Shown: in pieces, positions 30,559 through 38,691 of the stretch
How positions within the stretch are numbered: position 1 is the stretch's first letter
Layout: each line of letters begins with the position of its first letter
Assembly (NCBI GenBank): GCA_003280055.1
Contig: QCGG01000006.1
Location: 1-64,000 of the forward strand
DNA: 64,000 nucleotides
Source of the DNA: Prochlorococcus sp. AG-363-P19
GTDB taxonomy: Bacteria; Cyanobacteriota; Cyanobacteriia; PCC-6307; Cyanobiaceae
Reading direction: 5' to 3'
Translations under genes and position numbers: made by a program
Notes under the pieces: model-generated
What the model was told of the DNA's origin: nothing
What the model saw: only the letters and a program-made list of their open reading frames with translations
The model's database searches: none

Positions 30559-30975
30559 TGAGTCAGATGTTCCTTCTACCTTAGATACCTTGTTTGCTTG
30601 AAACGATTCTTTGACTTTAGTTAGGTTAGGTCGAATATTTTCAAGCCCTAAAAAGCTGCCAGGCTTAGTCTCCCAGCTCGCAGAAAAAAGTCCATAGCTA
30701 AGACCCAAAAGTCCTAGAAAAAAGAAAGAAGCTGATAAAAGTAGAGTCACAACAGGTGGAATATCTGTTATGCCTTTGCTTACAAGAAGGTAACTAACAA
30801 TGAAAATTCCCATGCCTGAAATAGTGGGTAAACCACTTGTGAAAGCAACTCGTCTAGCCATCCTGTTGGCAACTACAGTTGGAATAGCAGCTTGTTTTTG
30901 AGAGCTTTTCTTTTTTGGACTATTCACTCCATAACCTTTTGAGGATGAGGAGTTTTTTTGTGCAGGATCGACCAT
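30547..30975 (-). CDS. PAM68-like (DUF3464) membrane protein
   Basis: Homologue of PAM68, which assists photosystem II assembly in plant chloroplasts and cyanobacteria. A basic soluble N terminus with Lys/Ser runs is followed by [20 protein letters not shown] at about residue 39. Two membrane spans follow, at residues 60-80 and 84-105, and then [18 protein letters not shown], a sequence typical of the family. The C terminus is charged. rpsO is 36 bases away on the same strand. Confidence 0.85.
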   Translation of the reverse strand: MVDPAQKNSSSSKGYGVNSPKKKSSQKQAAIPTVVANRMARRVAFTSGLPTISGMGIFIVSYLLVSKGITDIPPVVTLLLSASFFFLGLLGLSYGLFSASWETKPGSFLGLENIRPNLTKVKESFQANKVSKVEGTSDSSSK

Positions 30976-31011
30976 TGTTTGAGAGTACTTTTAGTAAACC
31001 CTTTAATAGGA

Positions 31012-31281
31012 TCAGCCTCTGATACCTAGCTTTGTAATCAAGTCTGTAAACCTTTTCTCACTTTTGCTACGTATGTAGTTCAGGAGACGCTTTCGGCGTC
31101 CAATCATCTTCAGTAGGCCTTGGCGAGAAGAATAGTCTTGTTGGTTGTTTTGTAGATGCTCGCTGAGCTTTGAAATACGCTCGCTAAGCATGGCGACTTG
31201 AACTTCCACGGACCCTGTATCTGTGCCATGGATTTGATTTGAGTTGATTAGCTTTTGCTTTTCTGCTGTATCTAGCGACAT
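31012..31281 (-). CDS. rpsO: 30S ribosomal protein S15
   Basis: S15 binds the central domain of 16S rRNA early in small-subunit assembly. The 89 residues include the [19 protein letters not shown] segment and [19 protein letters not shown], both hallmarks. A ribosome-binding site GAGGAAAG lies just before the ATG. In E. coli the S15 leader folds into an autoregulatory pseudoknot; I see no obvious equivalent in the 59-base leader here. Confidence 0.97.
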   Translation of the reverse strand: MSLDTAEKQKLINSNQIHGTDTGSVEVQVAMLSERISKLSEHLQNNQQDYSSRQGLLKMIGRRKRLLNYIRSKSEKRFTDLITKLGIRG

Positions 31282-31340
31282 GCTTTCCTCTTAGTCCTTT
31301 CAATCAAAAACATAATTTAACTCCTTGAGGACCCTTTCTC

Positions 31341-32015
31341 TCAAGCAGCTTCACGAGTCAACCATAACAAGCTTGCTCGGAGCAGGTTGTCAGGGTCGTC
31401 CAGAGTACTCAATGTAAGGTCTTCTTTTGCCGGAACACCTGGGTTTTCTACTCCTATGGCTTCGATAGCTTTGCGTATCTCAAAGTCTTCATAACCTAAA
31501 GAACTGAGTGACGTATGAAGCTCTTTGAGGTTTTTGGCTTGTACTTGTTCGGGGTTGACCTGATGAGATGTTTTAAGGAGAAATTGTTCTTTTGTTTTTT
31601 TCCAAGGCGATAGCTTTGCTCTTAATTCAATTGTGAGTCTCTCTGCAGTTCGTTTACCAACACCTGGAGCCTGGCAGAGTTTGTTGATATCAGCTTCGAT
31701 TACAGCTTCTACAAGTTCGCTGGTTTCAAATTTATCGAGAAGAACTAAGGCAAGTTGAGGTCCTACGCCGTTTACTCCTATGAGAATCCTGAATAGGTCT
31801 CTTTCATTGCGATTGGGAAAACCAAAGAGGACCTCAGAGTCTTCCTTTTGAAGATGGTGTGTCCATAAGACTAAGTCTTGTTTGGAATTTATTTCGTTCA
31901 GATATTTTGAAGAGGTTTGTACTTCATATCCAACGCCTCCACAGGCTATTAAGACCCCCTGGCGATTCCCTTGCTGCCAGCTTTCAAGCTTGTGCCCTTG
32001 TAACCAGGCAATCAT
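31341..32015 (-). CDS. ruvA: Holliday junction branch migration protein RuvA
   Basis: RuvA binds four-way junctions and loads the RuvB motor. The N-terminal OB fold includes GVLIACGGVGYEVQTS. The helix-hairpin-helix pair is visible as LIGVNGVGPQLAL and LCQAPGVGKRTAERL. The C-terminal UBA-like domain that touches RuvB contains SLSSLGYEDFEIRKAIEAI. At 224 residues it is normal. Candidates for a LexA site upstream are weak (see rejected items). rpsO follows after 59 bases in the same direction. Confidence 0.95.
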   Translation of the reverse strand: MIAWLQGHKLESWQQGNRQGVLIACGGVGYEVQTSSKYLNEINSKQDLVLWTHHLQKEDSEVLFGFPNRNERDLFRILIGVNGVGPQLALVLLDKFETSELVEAVIEADINKLCQAPGVGKRTAERLTIELRAKLSPWKKTKEQFLLKTSHQVNPEQVQAKNLKELHTSLSSLGYEDFEIRKAIEAIGVENPGVPAKEDLTLSTLDDPDNLLRASLLWLTREAA

Positions 32016-32123
32016 GGAGTATCTCTTGTTCGCCTTATGTTGCCGTATTTTTTGAATTTGGAACTCTTAAATGCCTCAAATTGATAGTTCTTTAATTGAG
32101 ATGAATTAAAGAGTTGGTTCCGA

Positions 32124-32522
32124 TCAGCCTCCATCTACTTGACAGCCAATCATTGCTCCTGCGACTCCTCCTGCAGGCACTGCAAACCATTGGTCCTTCC
32201 CTCGTGAGCTCATTCCTGCTAGTCCTGCCCCAAGAAGGCCGCCAATAATTGTCCCTTCAGAACAGTCATTAGTATCCAAATCTGCTGGATGAGCGTGGCG
32301 GTGATTAGTGCTTGTTCGTGAACTCTTGGAATCGCAAGGGAATTCAATAGTTTCGGTCCAGGATCTTACGTAGCCAGGAGAGACCTCGGTTCCTGGAACA
32401 TATTCTTCCCGATACTCATTGCGTGTGCAGGTTCTAGAAGCTGCGTATCCAGGTTGATACTCTCCTGCTAAAGCAGTTGGGGTGAGGCTGAGAGCAAAAA
32501 TAGTTAAGAGGATAAGTCTCAT
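32124..32522 (-). CDS. Secreted glycine-zipper protein, 132 aa
   Basis: A signal peptide (residues 1-19, ending in ALAG) precedes a cysteine-containing mature part: one cysteine in SRTCTRNEY, one in FPCDSK, one in NDCSEG and one in IGCQVDGG. Between residues 90 and 125 there is a glycine-rich GGLLGAGLAGM and AVPAGGVAGAMIG stretch, as in glycine-zipper (17-kDa antigen-like) outer-membrane proteins. Four cysteines in an exported protein suggest two disulfide bonds. Function unknown. Confidence 0.7.
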   Translation of the reverse strand: MRLILLTIFALSLTPTALAGEYQPGYAASRTCTRNEYREEYVPGTEVSPGYVRSWTETIEFPCDSKSSRTSTNHRHAHPADLDTNDCSEGTIIGGLLGAGLAGMSSRGKDQWFAVPAGGVAGAMIGCQVDGG

Positions 32523-32705
32523 TAGTTTTAGCTCCTTTTGTGATTGAGATGGTGCCTTTTGGAAGGTGTTCCGCTATGCAGAAGCTCTAGTCTTCTTTCA
32601 TTCTTGCCCCAAAAGCTACTAGTGGGCAAGTAGAACTTAATTTAAGGGACGTAGGTTTTTTCTTGTCAACTGTCTTGCTTGACGAGAACCAACAGTGAAT
32701 AAGGG

Positions 32706-33596
32706 CTATTTGTGACTACTTATACCGATCAGTGTTCCAAGTAGTACAAATATTGCGCCAATTGAGATCCAAAAATCTATTGATTCATTGAAAATAATAG
32801 CCCCCCAAAATATAGAGAAAAGAACCTGAGAATAGTTTATTGTAGTGGCTTTTGCGGCAGTAAGTATTTTAAGTCCTTTTGTTATTCCTATTTGACCTAG
32901 CTGAGTAAAAAGACCTATGCCAGATATCCAAAACCATTCTAAGCCTATTGGCTGGATAAAGTCATTTAATACAAAGGGTAAGCATATAGGGATTGATATC
33001 AAAGGAAAATAATAAATAATTACTAGTTCATGTTCGTATTTAGAAAGTTGGCGAACACAAATATAAGCAAATGCAGTAAGTATTGCTCCTGAAATGGCTA
33101 TTAAGGTGGGAATAGTAGGAAGTGCTTCTCCGCTTTTTGTTATCCATTCTGGTCTTGTAATTATTGCAATTCCCATCCAGCCAAGTAGAACTGCAAAAAT
33201 AATTCGACGTTTTATGTTCTCTTTGAGAATGAGCCATGCGGCTATCGCAGTGAATGTTGGATAGGTGTATTGGATTACAGTTGCAGCGCTTAAAGGAAGT
33301 GTTCCTAGAGCATAAAAAACACAGAAAAGTGCTCCAGTTCCAAGCAACCCTCTCAGGAAAAGCAGGTTTTTGTTCTTACCCCAGGGAGAAATATTTTCTT
33401 TGGCTAGCAAGAACTGAGTTATGAAAAGGCTTATTAATGCTCTAGAAAGAAGGATTTCTGCAATTGGAAGACGATTTCCTAGATGCTTTACGCATACGCT
33501 CATTAAGCTGAATGCCAGAGCACTTAGTAAGAGGGCCATGCTCCCTTGTGTCTTCGCTGCATTAGGCCCACTATGAGCTGACCAATTTGAACCCAT
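32706..33596 (-). CDS. EamA/DMT-family transporter
   Basis: An inner-membrane permease of the drug/metabolite transporter superfamily with about ten hydrophobic spans in two EamA repeats. The first repeat ends near residue 145 (LLGWMGIAIITRPE), the second runs from about 160 to the C terminus (GAIFVLLGTLIGI). Such proteins export amino acids, purines or other metabolites; the substrate cannot be read from sequence. It diverges from dnaG. The 183-base spacer before it towards the secreted-protein gene contains a seven-base-pair repeat but no gene. Confidence 0.85.
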   Translation of the reverse strand: MGSNWSAHSGPNAAKTQGSMALLLSALAFSLMSVCVKHLGNRLPIAEILLSRALISLFITQFLLAKENISPWGKNKNLLFLRGLLGTGALFCVFYALGTLPLSAATVIQYTYPTFTAIAAWLILKENIKRRIIFAVLLGWMGIAIITRPEWITKSGEALPTIPTLIAISGAILTAFAYICVRQLSKYEHELVIIYYFPLISIPICLPFVLNDFIQPIGLEWFWISGIGLFTQLGQIGITKGLKILTAAKATTINYSQVLFSIFWGAIIFNESIDFWISIGAIFVLLGTLIGISSHK

Positions 33597-33709
33597 GTTT
33601 GAAGCAGTTCCTATCGATTTGCTTTGAGAATCCTCTGCAATCTATTGGTCGCTATTAATTCCGATTTAGATAACTAGACCAATTACCAGACAATGAGCAG
33701 AATGTGTCG

Positions 33710-35764
33710 ATGCCATCTCCTCGACTTCACCCTCGTACTATTGAGGCCGTAAAGGAACGGTCTGACATCGTAGACGTCGTTGGAGAGCATGTTGTTTTAA
33801 AAAAGAAAGGGCGTGAATTTGTAGGGATTTGTCCATTTCATGACGACAGTAAGCCTTCAATGACGGTCTCTCCAGCCAAGCAGTTTTATTACTGCTTTTC
33901 ATGTGGTGCTGGAGGAAACTCTATTAAGTTCTTGATGGAGTTCCAGAAACAGAGTTTTGGAGAAGTAGTTCTTGAACTTGCCCGTAAGTATCAGCTGCCG
34001 GTTGAGACTGTAGATGGTCCATCTCAGGAGCGTTTTCGCCAACAATTATCAAGGAGAGAGAATCTGCATCGAGCCTTGTCTCTTTCTGAAGGTTGGTTTA
34101 GAAGTCAACTAAAAGGCTCGAAAGGGTTAAAGGCTCTTGATTATCTTCTTAAAAATAGAGGTCTTTCTTTATCGACAATTGATTCTTTTGGACTTGGTTA
34201 TGCTCCTGAAGATTGGGATGGCCTTTTAACACACCTTGAGAAGGTGGAAGGACTTACTTCAGACTTGATTGAATCGGCAGGACTGGTTGTCCCAAGAAAA
34301 GGCGGGGAAGGATTTTACGATCGTTTTCGAGGTCGCATTATGGTTCCTATCCATGACCGACAAGGCAGGATCATCGGATTTGGTGGCAGGAGTCTTGATG
34401 GAGTGGAACCAAAATATTTGAATTCCCCTGAAACAGAAATCTTTGAGAAGGGAAAACATTTGTTTGGTTTGAATAGAGCTGTTAATTCAATTCGAAAGCA
34501 AGACAGAGCACTAATTGTTGAAGGCTATTTTGATGTTATATCTTTACATTCTGCAGGGATAACAAATTCTGTTGCTTCTCTTGGCACAGCCTTAAGTAAT
34601 CAACAAATCACGAATTTATGTCGATGTACAGAGAATAAAAGAATAGTCCTGAATTTTGATTCTGATGGAGCAGGTATTCGTGCAGCTAATAGAGCTATAG
34701 GAGAGGTGGAGCAGTTGGCGTTGCAGGGTCAATTAGAGCTAAGGGTTCTGCATTTGCCATTAGGGAAAGACCCTGATGAGTTTTTGCGAACTGGCTCTGT
34801 TGGTGAATACAGAGCCTTGCTAGATCGAGCCCCTCTTTGGCTTGACTGGCAAATCGATCAGGTTTTTGAAGGAACCGACTTGTCCAAGGCTGATCAGTTT
34901 CAAAAGGTTGTTAGTGGTCTTGTTGAACTCTTAGGGAAGTTGCCTCAGACGGCAGTTCGAACACATTATTTGCAAAAGGTTTCTGAACGATTAAGTGGTG
35001 GACAGGCACGTTTGGCCTTACGGCTTGAAGAGGATCTTCGACAACAGGTGAAAGGGCAGCGTTGGCATGGGAGGTCAAGTCGTTTTGAACAGCCAGGTGA
35101 GGCTTCTCAACGTGAGAAAAATGAAGCACAGATACTTAGTTTGTATCTTTATTGCCCAGAGCATCGTTGTGCTATCAGAAGAGAACTAAGACAAAGAGAA
35201 CTTGAAGATTTTGCATTGCAGCATCATCGTTTGCTATGGGCTGCTATTAGCGATATAGAAGAAACTAATCTTGGCCCTGATCATCTTGAGTTAATTATTC
35301 GTGGCAGTAGTTCTGGAGAAGAATTAGGAAATATTGATTTGCCAAGGCTGCTTAGTGATCAATTCTTGCTAGAGAACTCCGAGCTCTTAGCTCGTTTGAC
35401 TCCTTTACTTGAACCAGGAGAAGTGCAAATTGCCTCCTTTTCTCAACCCATGCATCAGTTAAGAGGCTCTGCTGCTGTTTTAGAACGCCAAAAGAGTCTT
35501 AAGCGCTGCCGTCATCTCCTTGAAGCTTGGTCGGGACAACGTTTGGCAACACTTGAAAGATGCATAGCTGATTTAATAGAACAAGAACGGCTTCGGCCTT
35601 CTGAATCTGTTGATATGGAAGTAAGGATAGAAGCGATGTTTAATGAGTTGAATTCAGATGCAATAAATTTCCAGAATCTTTATTACGCTGAACGAAAGCA
35701 TATTATTCACTTGGATCAACAACGTTGTGCTGGCTTTTCTGATGAGGGTATAATCTCAGCTTAG
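33710..35764 (+). CDS. dnaG: DNA primase
   Basis: DnaG lays RNA primers for replication. The N-terminal CHC2 zinc finger is clear: CPFHDD followed by YYCFSCGAGG. The RNA polymerase domain has RFRGRIMVPIHD and GFGGRSLDG, and the TOPRIM motif is ALIVEGYFDVISL near residue 268 with the acidic FDSDGAG about 50 residues later. The C-terminal helicase-interaction region is longer and less conserved. I chose the ATG at 33710 (684 residues) over a GTG six bases upstream. A 98-residue conserved gene follows after 28 bases. Confidence 0.95.
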   Translation: MPSPRLHPRTIEAVKERSDIVDVVGEHVVLKKKGREFVGICPFHDDSKPSMTVSPAKQFYYCFSCGAGGNSIKFLMEFQKQSFGEVVLELARKYQLPVETVDGPSQERFRQQLSRRENLHRALSLSEGWFRSQLKGSKGLKALDYLLKNRGLSLSTIDSFGLGYAPEDWDGLLTHLEKVEGLTSDLIESAGLVVPRKGGEGFYDRFRGRIMVPIHDRQGRIIGFGGRSLDGVEPKYLNSPETEIFEKGKHLFGLNRAVNSIRKQDRALIVEGYFDVISLHSAGITNSVASLGTALSNQQITNLCRCTENKRIVLNFDSDGAGIRAANRAIGEVEQLALQGQLELRVLHLPLGKDPDEFLRTGSVGEYRALLDRAPLWLDWQIDQVFEGTDLSKADQFQKVVSGLVELLGKLPQTAVRTHYLQKVSERLSGGQARLALRLEEDLRQQVKGQRWHGRSSRFEQPGEASQREKNEAQILSLYLYCPEHRCAIRRELRQRELEDFALQHHRLLWAAISDIEETNLGPDHLELIIRGSSSGEELGNIDLPRLLSDQFLLENSELLARLTPLLEPGEVQIASFSQPMHQLRGSAAVLERQKSLKRCRHLLEAWSGQRLATLERCIADLIEQERLRPSESVDMEVRIEAMFNELNSDAINFQNLYYAERKHIIHLDQQRCAGFSDEGIISA

Positions 35765-35792
35765 TTTAATTAATTTTGGTTTATTTCTATTT

Positions 35793-36089
35793 ATGAACTC
35801 TAAATTAATAGACTTAAATTCATATACTCAAGTTGATGATCTTTGGTCGAGATTGGTTGATAGGATTGGACTTGACAAAGCGAAGCGCGCAATTTCTCAA
35901 GCTGTGGATCTCAGAGCTATGAATGCTAAACCGAGCATTCTTTCTGTATTGTTTTTTGAAACTTGTGGTTTGGCTCTTGTAAGTGCAGAGACCTTGTCTT
36001 TTCAGGCTGACATTCCTGTGCCTTCGTCTCGAATGGTTTTGATTGCGAGTCTTCGTGAGAAGACCTTGCAGCTTTTAAATCATATTTAA
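35793..36089 (+). CDS. Conserved hypothetical protein, 98 aa
   Basis: A small soluble protein of no family I recognise. It starts MNSKLIDLNSYTQVDDLWSR and contains LGLDKAKRAISQA-like helices and a hydrophobic SVLFFETCGLALVSAETL segment that is probably a buried helix rather than a membrane span. It follows dnaG by 28 bases and may share its transcript. It ends seven bases before the convergent DUF1651 gene. Confidence 0.6.
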   Translation: MNSKLIDLNSYTQVDDLWSRLVDRIGLDKAKRAISQAVDLRAMNAKPSILSVLFFETCGLALVSAETLSFQADIPVPSSRMVLIASLREKTLQLLNHI

Positions 36090-36096
36090 AGTCTTT

Positions 36097-36345
36097 TCAG
36101 ACCTCTTCGCCTTTTCCCCATTGGGGTTTGACTACCTTCCACCCCTCTTTTAAGAGTTTTTCCCAATTTTTCATGGCCTCTTTTTTGTGTACATGTTGCC
36201 TTCTTTTTAATAATGCTGGCTTCCCTGGGAAAGGACGCCCTGAATCGATGAAGACCATTGGGAATTCGCGATGACTTCTTTCGTCTCTATGAAACCTTTT
36301 TGTTTCAGTTGTTTTTGGATCTTGAAGCCAGCCTTGTCTGCGCAT
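36097..36345 (-). CDS. DUF1651-family protein, 82 aa
   Basis: A small protein of a family almost confined to marine picocyanobacteria and expanded in them. It shows GWLQDP near the start, then FPMVFIDSGRPFPGKPALLKRR and a KNWEKLLKEGWKVVKPQW end, all typical of DUF1651. I chose the ATG at 36345 because AGGAAG lies six bases before it. A longer frame to 36381 would begin inside a perfect hairpin. Function is unknown. The gene lies downstream of umuC on the same strand. Confidence 0.78.
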   Translation of the reverse strand: MRRQGWLQDPKTTETKRFHRDERSHREFPMVFIDSGRPFPGKPALLKRRQHVHKKEAMKNWEKLLKEGWKVVKPQWGKGEEV

Positions 36346-36364
36346 TTTTTTCTTCCTATTGGGG

Positions 36365-36391
36365 CAGCCGAGGAATACCATTCCTCGGCTG
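36365..36391. repeat. Perfect 12-bp inverted repeat with 3-base loop in the DUF1651 leader
   Basis: CAGCCGAGGAAT pairs perfectly with ATTCCTCGGCTG around the loop ACC. It lies 20 bases before the DUF1651 ATG and 124 bases past the umuC stop. Neither strand has a T run after it, so it is not a standard Rho-independent terminator. In RNA it would be a very stable hairpin just ahead of the ribosome-binding site. Confidence 0.85.
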
Positions 36392-36515
36392 TAAAGATTG
36401 CGTATGGAGATGCAACTTGAGCCATCGATTCGCAGCTAATACATATGTACTAGCATGGCTTGTTGGGTCTTGTCAACTGGTCTCGTTCTTCTTGTTGTCA
36501 GTGACTTTTGTTGTG

Positions 36516-37775
36516 TTATGCGTGTGCTATTGGAATCTCTTTGAAGCGACTAGTTGCGGCTGGGCTAAGCCGATTGCGACGCATTTCCCAGGGCTTCTCT
36601 AGACCGGAGGCTGCCCAGGTGATGGTGTTTTGCCCGTATTGGCTATTTAGTTCGTCTATCGTTGATAAGAGTCTTTCATTTGTCTTGGGGACTGAAAATA
36701 ATTGCTGTTGCATGAATTTCGTTGTGTCTAGATTTTGCATTAGTACTCCAGCTTTGATGAAGGCATAAGATGGATCGAAAATCTGCTCCGTTAATAGCAG
36801 GGCTGCGTCGAGGAGTACTGAGGTATCGTTGCTTGGCGGATTTATTTGTGTTGTTACGGCTTGTTTGCAAGAAGATGGCCTGAGCTCTCTTGTCCTTGCA
36901 AATACCGTCAAAGTGCTCGCTACTTGTGAATGCTGACGTAGCTTTTCTCCTCCGCGAATTACATGGCTAGCAACTGCCTGCCGTAGTTCGCTTAATTGAT
37001 GGATTGGTCTGCAGAAGCTTCGACTTACGCACATCTCTTTCTTGGGAAGGGGTTTTTGCGTAAAAGGAATGCATTCGTATCCCAGTAGTTCGCGTTGTAT
37101 GCGGAGACCTTTGATGCCGTATTTGGAAAGTATCTTTCCGGAAGGCATGTCACGAAATTGTCTTGCGGTATTGATGTTGTGTAGACGGCACCATTTGGAA
37201 AGTTTTTGTCCAATGCCCCATACATCTTCGATGGCTACCTTTTCTAGCCATGAGTCTTTGTCTGTTTCTGCAGAGAGGTCAAATGCCCCGCAAAGGGACG
37301 CCACTGACTTTGCGGCGTGGTTGGCGAGTTTGGCTTGGCATTTTGTTTCGCCAATGCCGATTGCTATTGGTATTCCTAGACTGCGGTAAACCTGGGCTCT
37401 TAGTTGATGAGCCCAGGGGCGTAGGTTTCCGTTAGATGGTCTCTTGAGAAGTGCGAATGCCTCATCGATGGAATACACCTCTAGTTGTTCGCTGCTTGTT
37501 CTCAGTATGTTCATGAGCCTTTTGCTCATGTCGGCGTAGAGGGCGTAGTTTGAGCTGCGGACTATTACGTTTAGGCTTTCTAGCTTTTTGTGGACTTTGA
37601 AATAGGGTGTTCCCATTGCTATATCAAGTGCGCGAGCTTCTGCGCTGCGTGCAATGATGCAGCCATCATTATTTGAAAGTACGACCAGAGGGCGTCCTGC
37701 GACAGAAGGGTCAATACTCTGTTCGCATGAGGCGTAAAAGTTGTTGCCATCTATCAAGGCCGTAGCTCGACGCAT
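36516..37775 (-). CDS. umuC: DNA polymerase V catalytic subunit UmuC
   Basis: A Y-family translesion polymerase that copies past UV lesions when assembled with processed UmuD. The catalytic acids are present: ALIDGNNFYASCEQ near residue 8 and YSIDEAF near residue 102. An HhH region follows (VWGIGQKLSKW). A QLFSVP motif near residue 359 fits a sliding-clamp-binding peptide. At 419 residues it is full length, so the polymerase looks active. The start codon abuts a 64-base palindrome and has no ribosome-binding site. umuD is 473 bases away on the same strand, separated by a convergent small gene. Confidence 0.93.
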   Translation of the reverse strand: MRRATALIDGNNFYASCEQSIDPSVAGRPLVVLSNNDGCIIARSAEARALDIAMGTPYFKVHKKLESLNVIVRSSNYALYADMSKRLMNILRTSSEQLEVYSIDEAFALLKRPSNGNLRPWAHQLRAQVYRSLGIPIAIGIGETKCQAKLANHAAKSVASLCGAFDLSAETDKDSWLEKVAIEDVWGIGQKLSKWCRLHNINTARQFRDMPSGKILSKYGIKGLRIQRELLGYECIPFTQKPLPKKEMCVSRSFCRPIHQLSELRQAVASHVIRGGEKLRQHSQVASTLTVFARTRELRPSSCKQAVTTQINPPSNDTSVLLDAALLLTEQIFDPSYAFIKAGVLMQNLDTTKFMQQQLFSVPKTNERLLSTIDELNSQYGQNTITWAASGLEKPWEMRRNRLSPAATSRFKEIPIAHA

Positions 37776-37839
37776 AGCAAGAAAACCACAAGCACTGAGT
37801 AGTATACTTGCACTACTCAGTGCTTGTGGTTTTCTTGCT
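37776..37839. promoter_or_regulatory. 64-base perfect palindrome at the umuC start; candidate LexA operator/promoter
   Basis: Two perfectly complementary 28-base arms (37776-37803 and 37812-37839) flank an eight-base loop ATACTTGC. The left arm ends at the base next to the umuC ATG. The centre, 37798-37815, reads AGTAGTATACTTGCACTA and is nearly the same as the centre of the umuD palindrome. On the minus strand it contains TATACT, a good -10 hexamer, which would start transcription about 20 bases before the ATG. Resemblance to the cyanobacterial LexA consensus RGTACNNNDGTWCB is partial (two mismatches). Confidence 0.7.
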
Positions 37840-37989
37840 TGCCTTTAGAGTTTGCTAGGAGTAGGGCGTTTTATTTGTGCACTTTGCTTGTATTTTAAGT
37901 CGGTTTTTGGATGTCTGGTGATTTCTTCGATTTGATTTTTTTATTATTATTTTTTAGTAAGTTGGTAGTGTTTAGGAAGGTTTTCTCTG

Positions 37990-38169
37990 ATGAGTAATGG
38001 GAATGTTTTTTGGACTTCTCCTGCTTGGTTTATTCCTGTAGCGCTGATGGCTTCTTTTACCTTGATTGAAGGGATACATGTAAGCCAGCATTCGAAGTAT
38101 TGCAAGACAGAGGCGCAATGGATGAATGACAAGGGGATGGAATACGATCGTGAATCTTCAGTTGATTAG
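37990..38169 (+). CDS. Small membrane protein, 59 aa, divergent from umuC
   Basis: A short open frame with an excellent ribosome-binding site, AGGAAGG at 37974-37980, nine bases before the ATG. The protein begins MSNGNVFWTSPAWFIPVALM, has one hydrophobic segment at residues 10-26, and a polar C terminus with KYCKTEAQWMNDKG. No family recognised. It lies between umuC and umuD, transcribed away from umuC and towards umuD. The 150-base leader between it and the umuC palindrome is AT-rich, so the palindrome could control both directions. Confidence 0.7.
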   Translation: MSNGNVFWTSPAWFIPVALMASFTLIEGIHVSQHSKYCKTEAQWMNDKGMEYDRESSVD

Positions 38170-38247
38170 AGGTTTTTATTGGAATCATTCTATGTTTCTA
38201 GGAGGCCTTTTTCAGAAGTTATTCAAGATTTATTTATCTCGGTAATA

Positions 38248-38691
38248 TTAGATATGGGAAATTAGGCTGTGAATTGAATAGGTTACAACTCCCCATATGT
38301 AGATTTCTTTTTCATCGTTTAGGGGTATTATTTGTTGCTCGTCTTGACCTGCTTCTAGAAATGTAATTTGTTTATAATGTGTTAGATACTTAACACTAAA
38401 GTGGCCTTCTATCACTGCAATTACTATGTTTCCTGGCTTTGCTTCTAGGCTGCGATCAACGAGGAGAAGGTCTTGATCATTTATGCCGGCTTGTTCCATC
38501 CTTTTTCCGCTGACACGAAGGAAAAATGTACTTGTTGAATTAGGGATTAATTCCTTGGATAGATCTATTCCGACTTCTTCGTAGTCGTCTGCTGGCGAGG
38601 GAAATCCTGTAATCATGCTTCGATTTTCTTTGTTCGAGTTCGAATCGGAGCGCTTTTTTTTTTGGAAGGAGCTAATGCTTACGATTTCCAT
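38248..38691 (-). CDS. umuD: UmuD-like protein lacking the catalytic serine
   Basis: UmuD is a LexA-like S24 protein whose RecA-triggered self-cleavage makes UmuD', the partner of UmuC. The body is clearly UmuD: GFPSPADDY at residues 29-37, then FLRVSG, DLLLVDRSLEA and IWGVV. But the nucleophile motif SGDSM reads SGKRM (residues 61-65, bases 38497-38511), so Ser is Arg64. The general-base lysine in FSVK is kept (K101). The residue before the cleavage glycine is Thr rather than Cys or Ala. I chose the ATG at 38691 (147 residues); the longer frame runs back through the palindrome into rlmH. Confidence 0.88.
   Translation of the reverse strand: MEIVSISSFQKKKRSDSNSNKENRSMITGFPSPADDYEEVGIDLSKELIPNSTSTFFLRVSGKRMEQAGINDQDLLLVDRSLEAKPGNIVIAVIEGHFSVKYLTHYKQITFLEAGQDEQQIIPLNDEKEIYIWGVVTYSIHSLISHI

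Noticed and set aside
31990-32060. Possible LexA box upstream of ruvA (AGTATCTCTTGTTC region)
   Set aside because: The half-sites are one base too far apart for RGTACNNNDGTWCB and one half is degenerate, so it does not stand above chance.
32595-32640. Seven-base-pair repeat CTTGCCC/GGGCAAG near the secreted-protein gene
   Set aside because: Short stem, large loop and no T run; not a convincing terminator or operator.
36207-36425. 72-codon minus-strand frame overlapping the DUF1651 gene
   Set aside because: It runs through the perfect hairpin in another frame, has no ribosome-binding site, and overlaps most of the recognisable DUF1651 protein.
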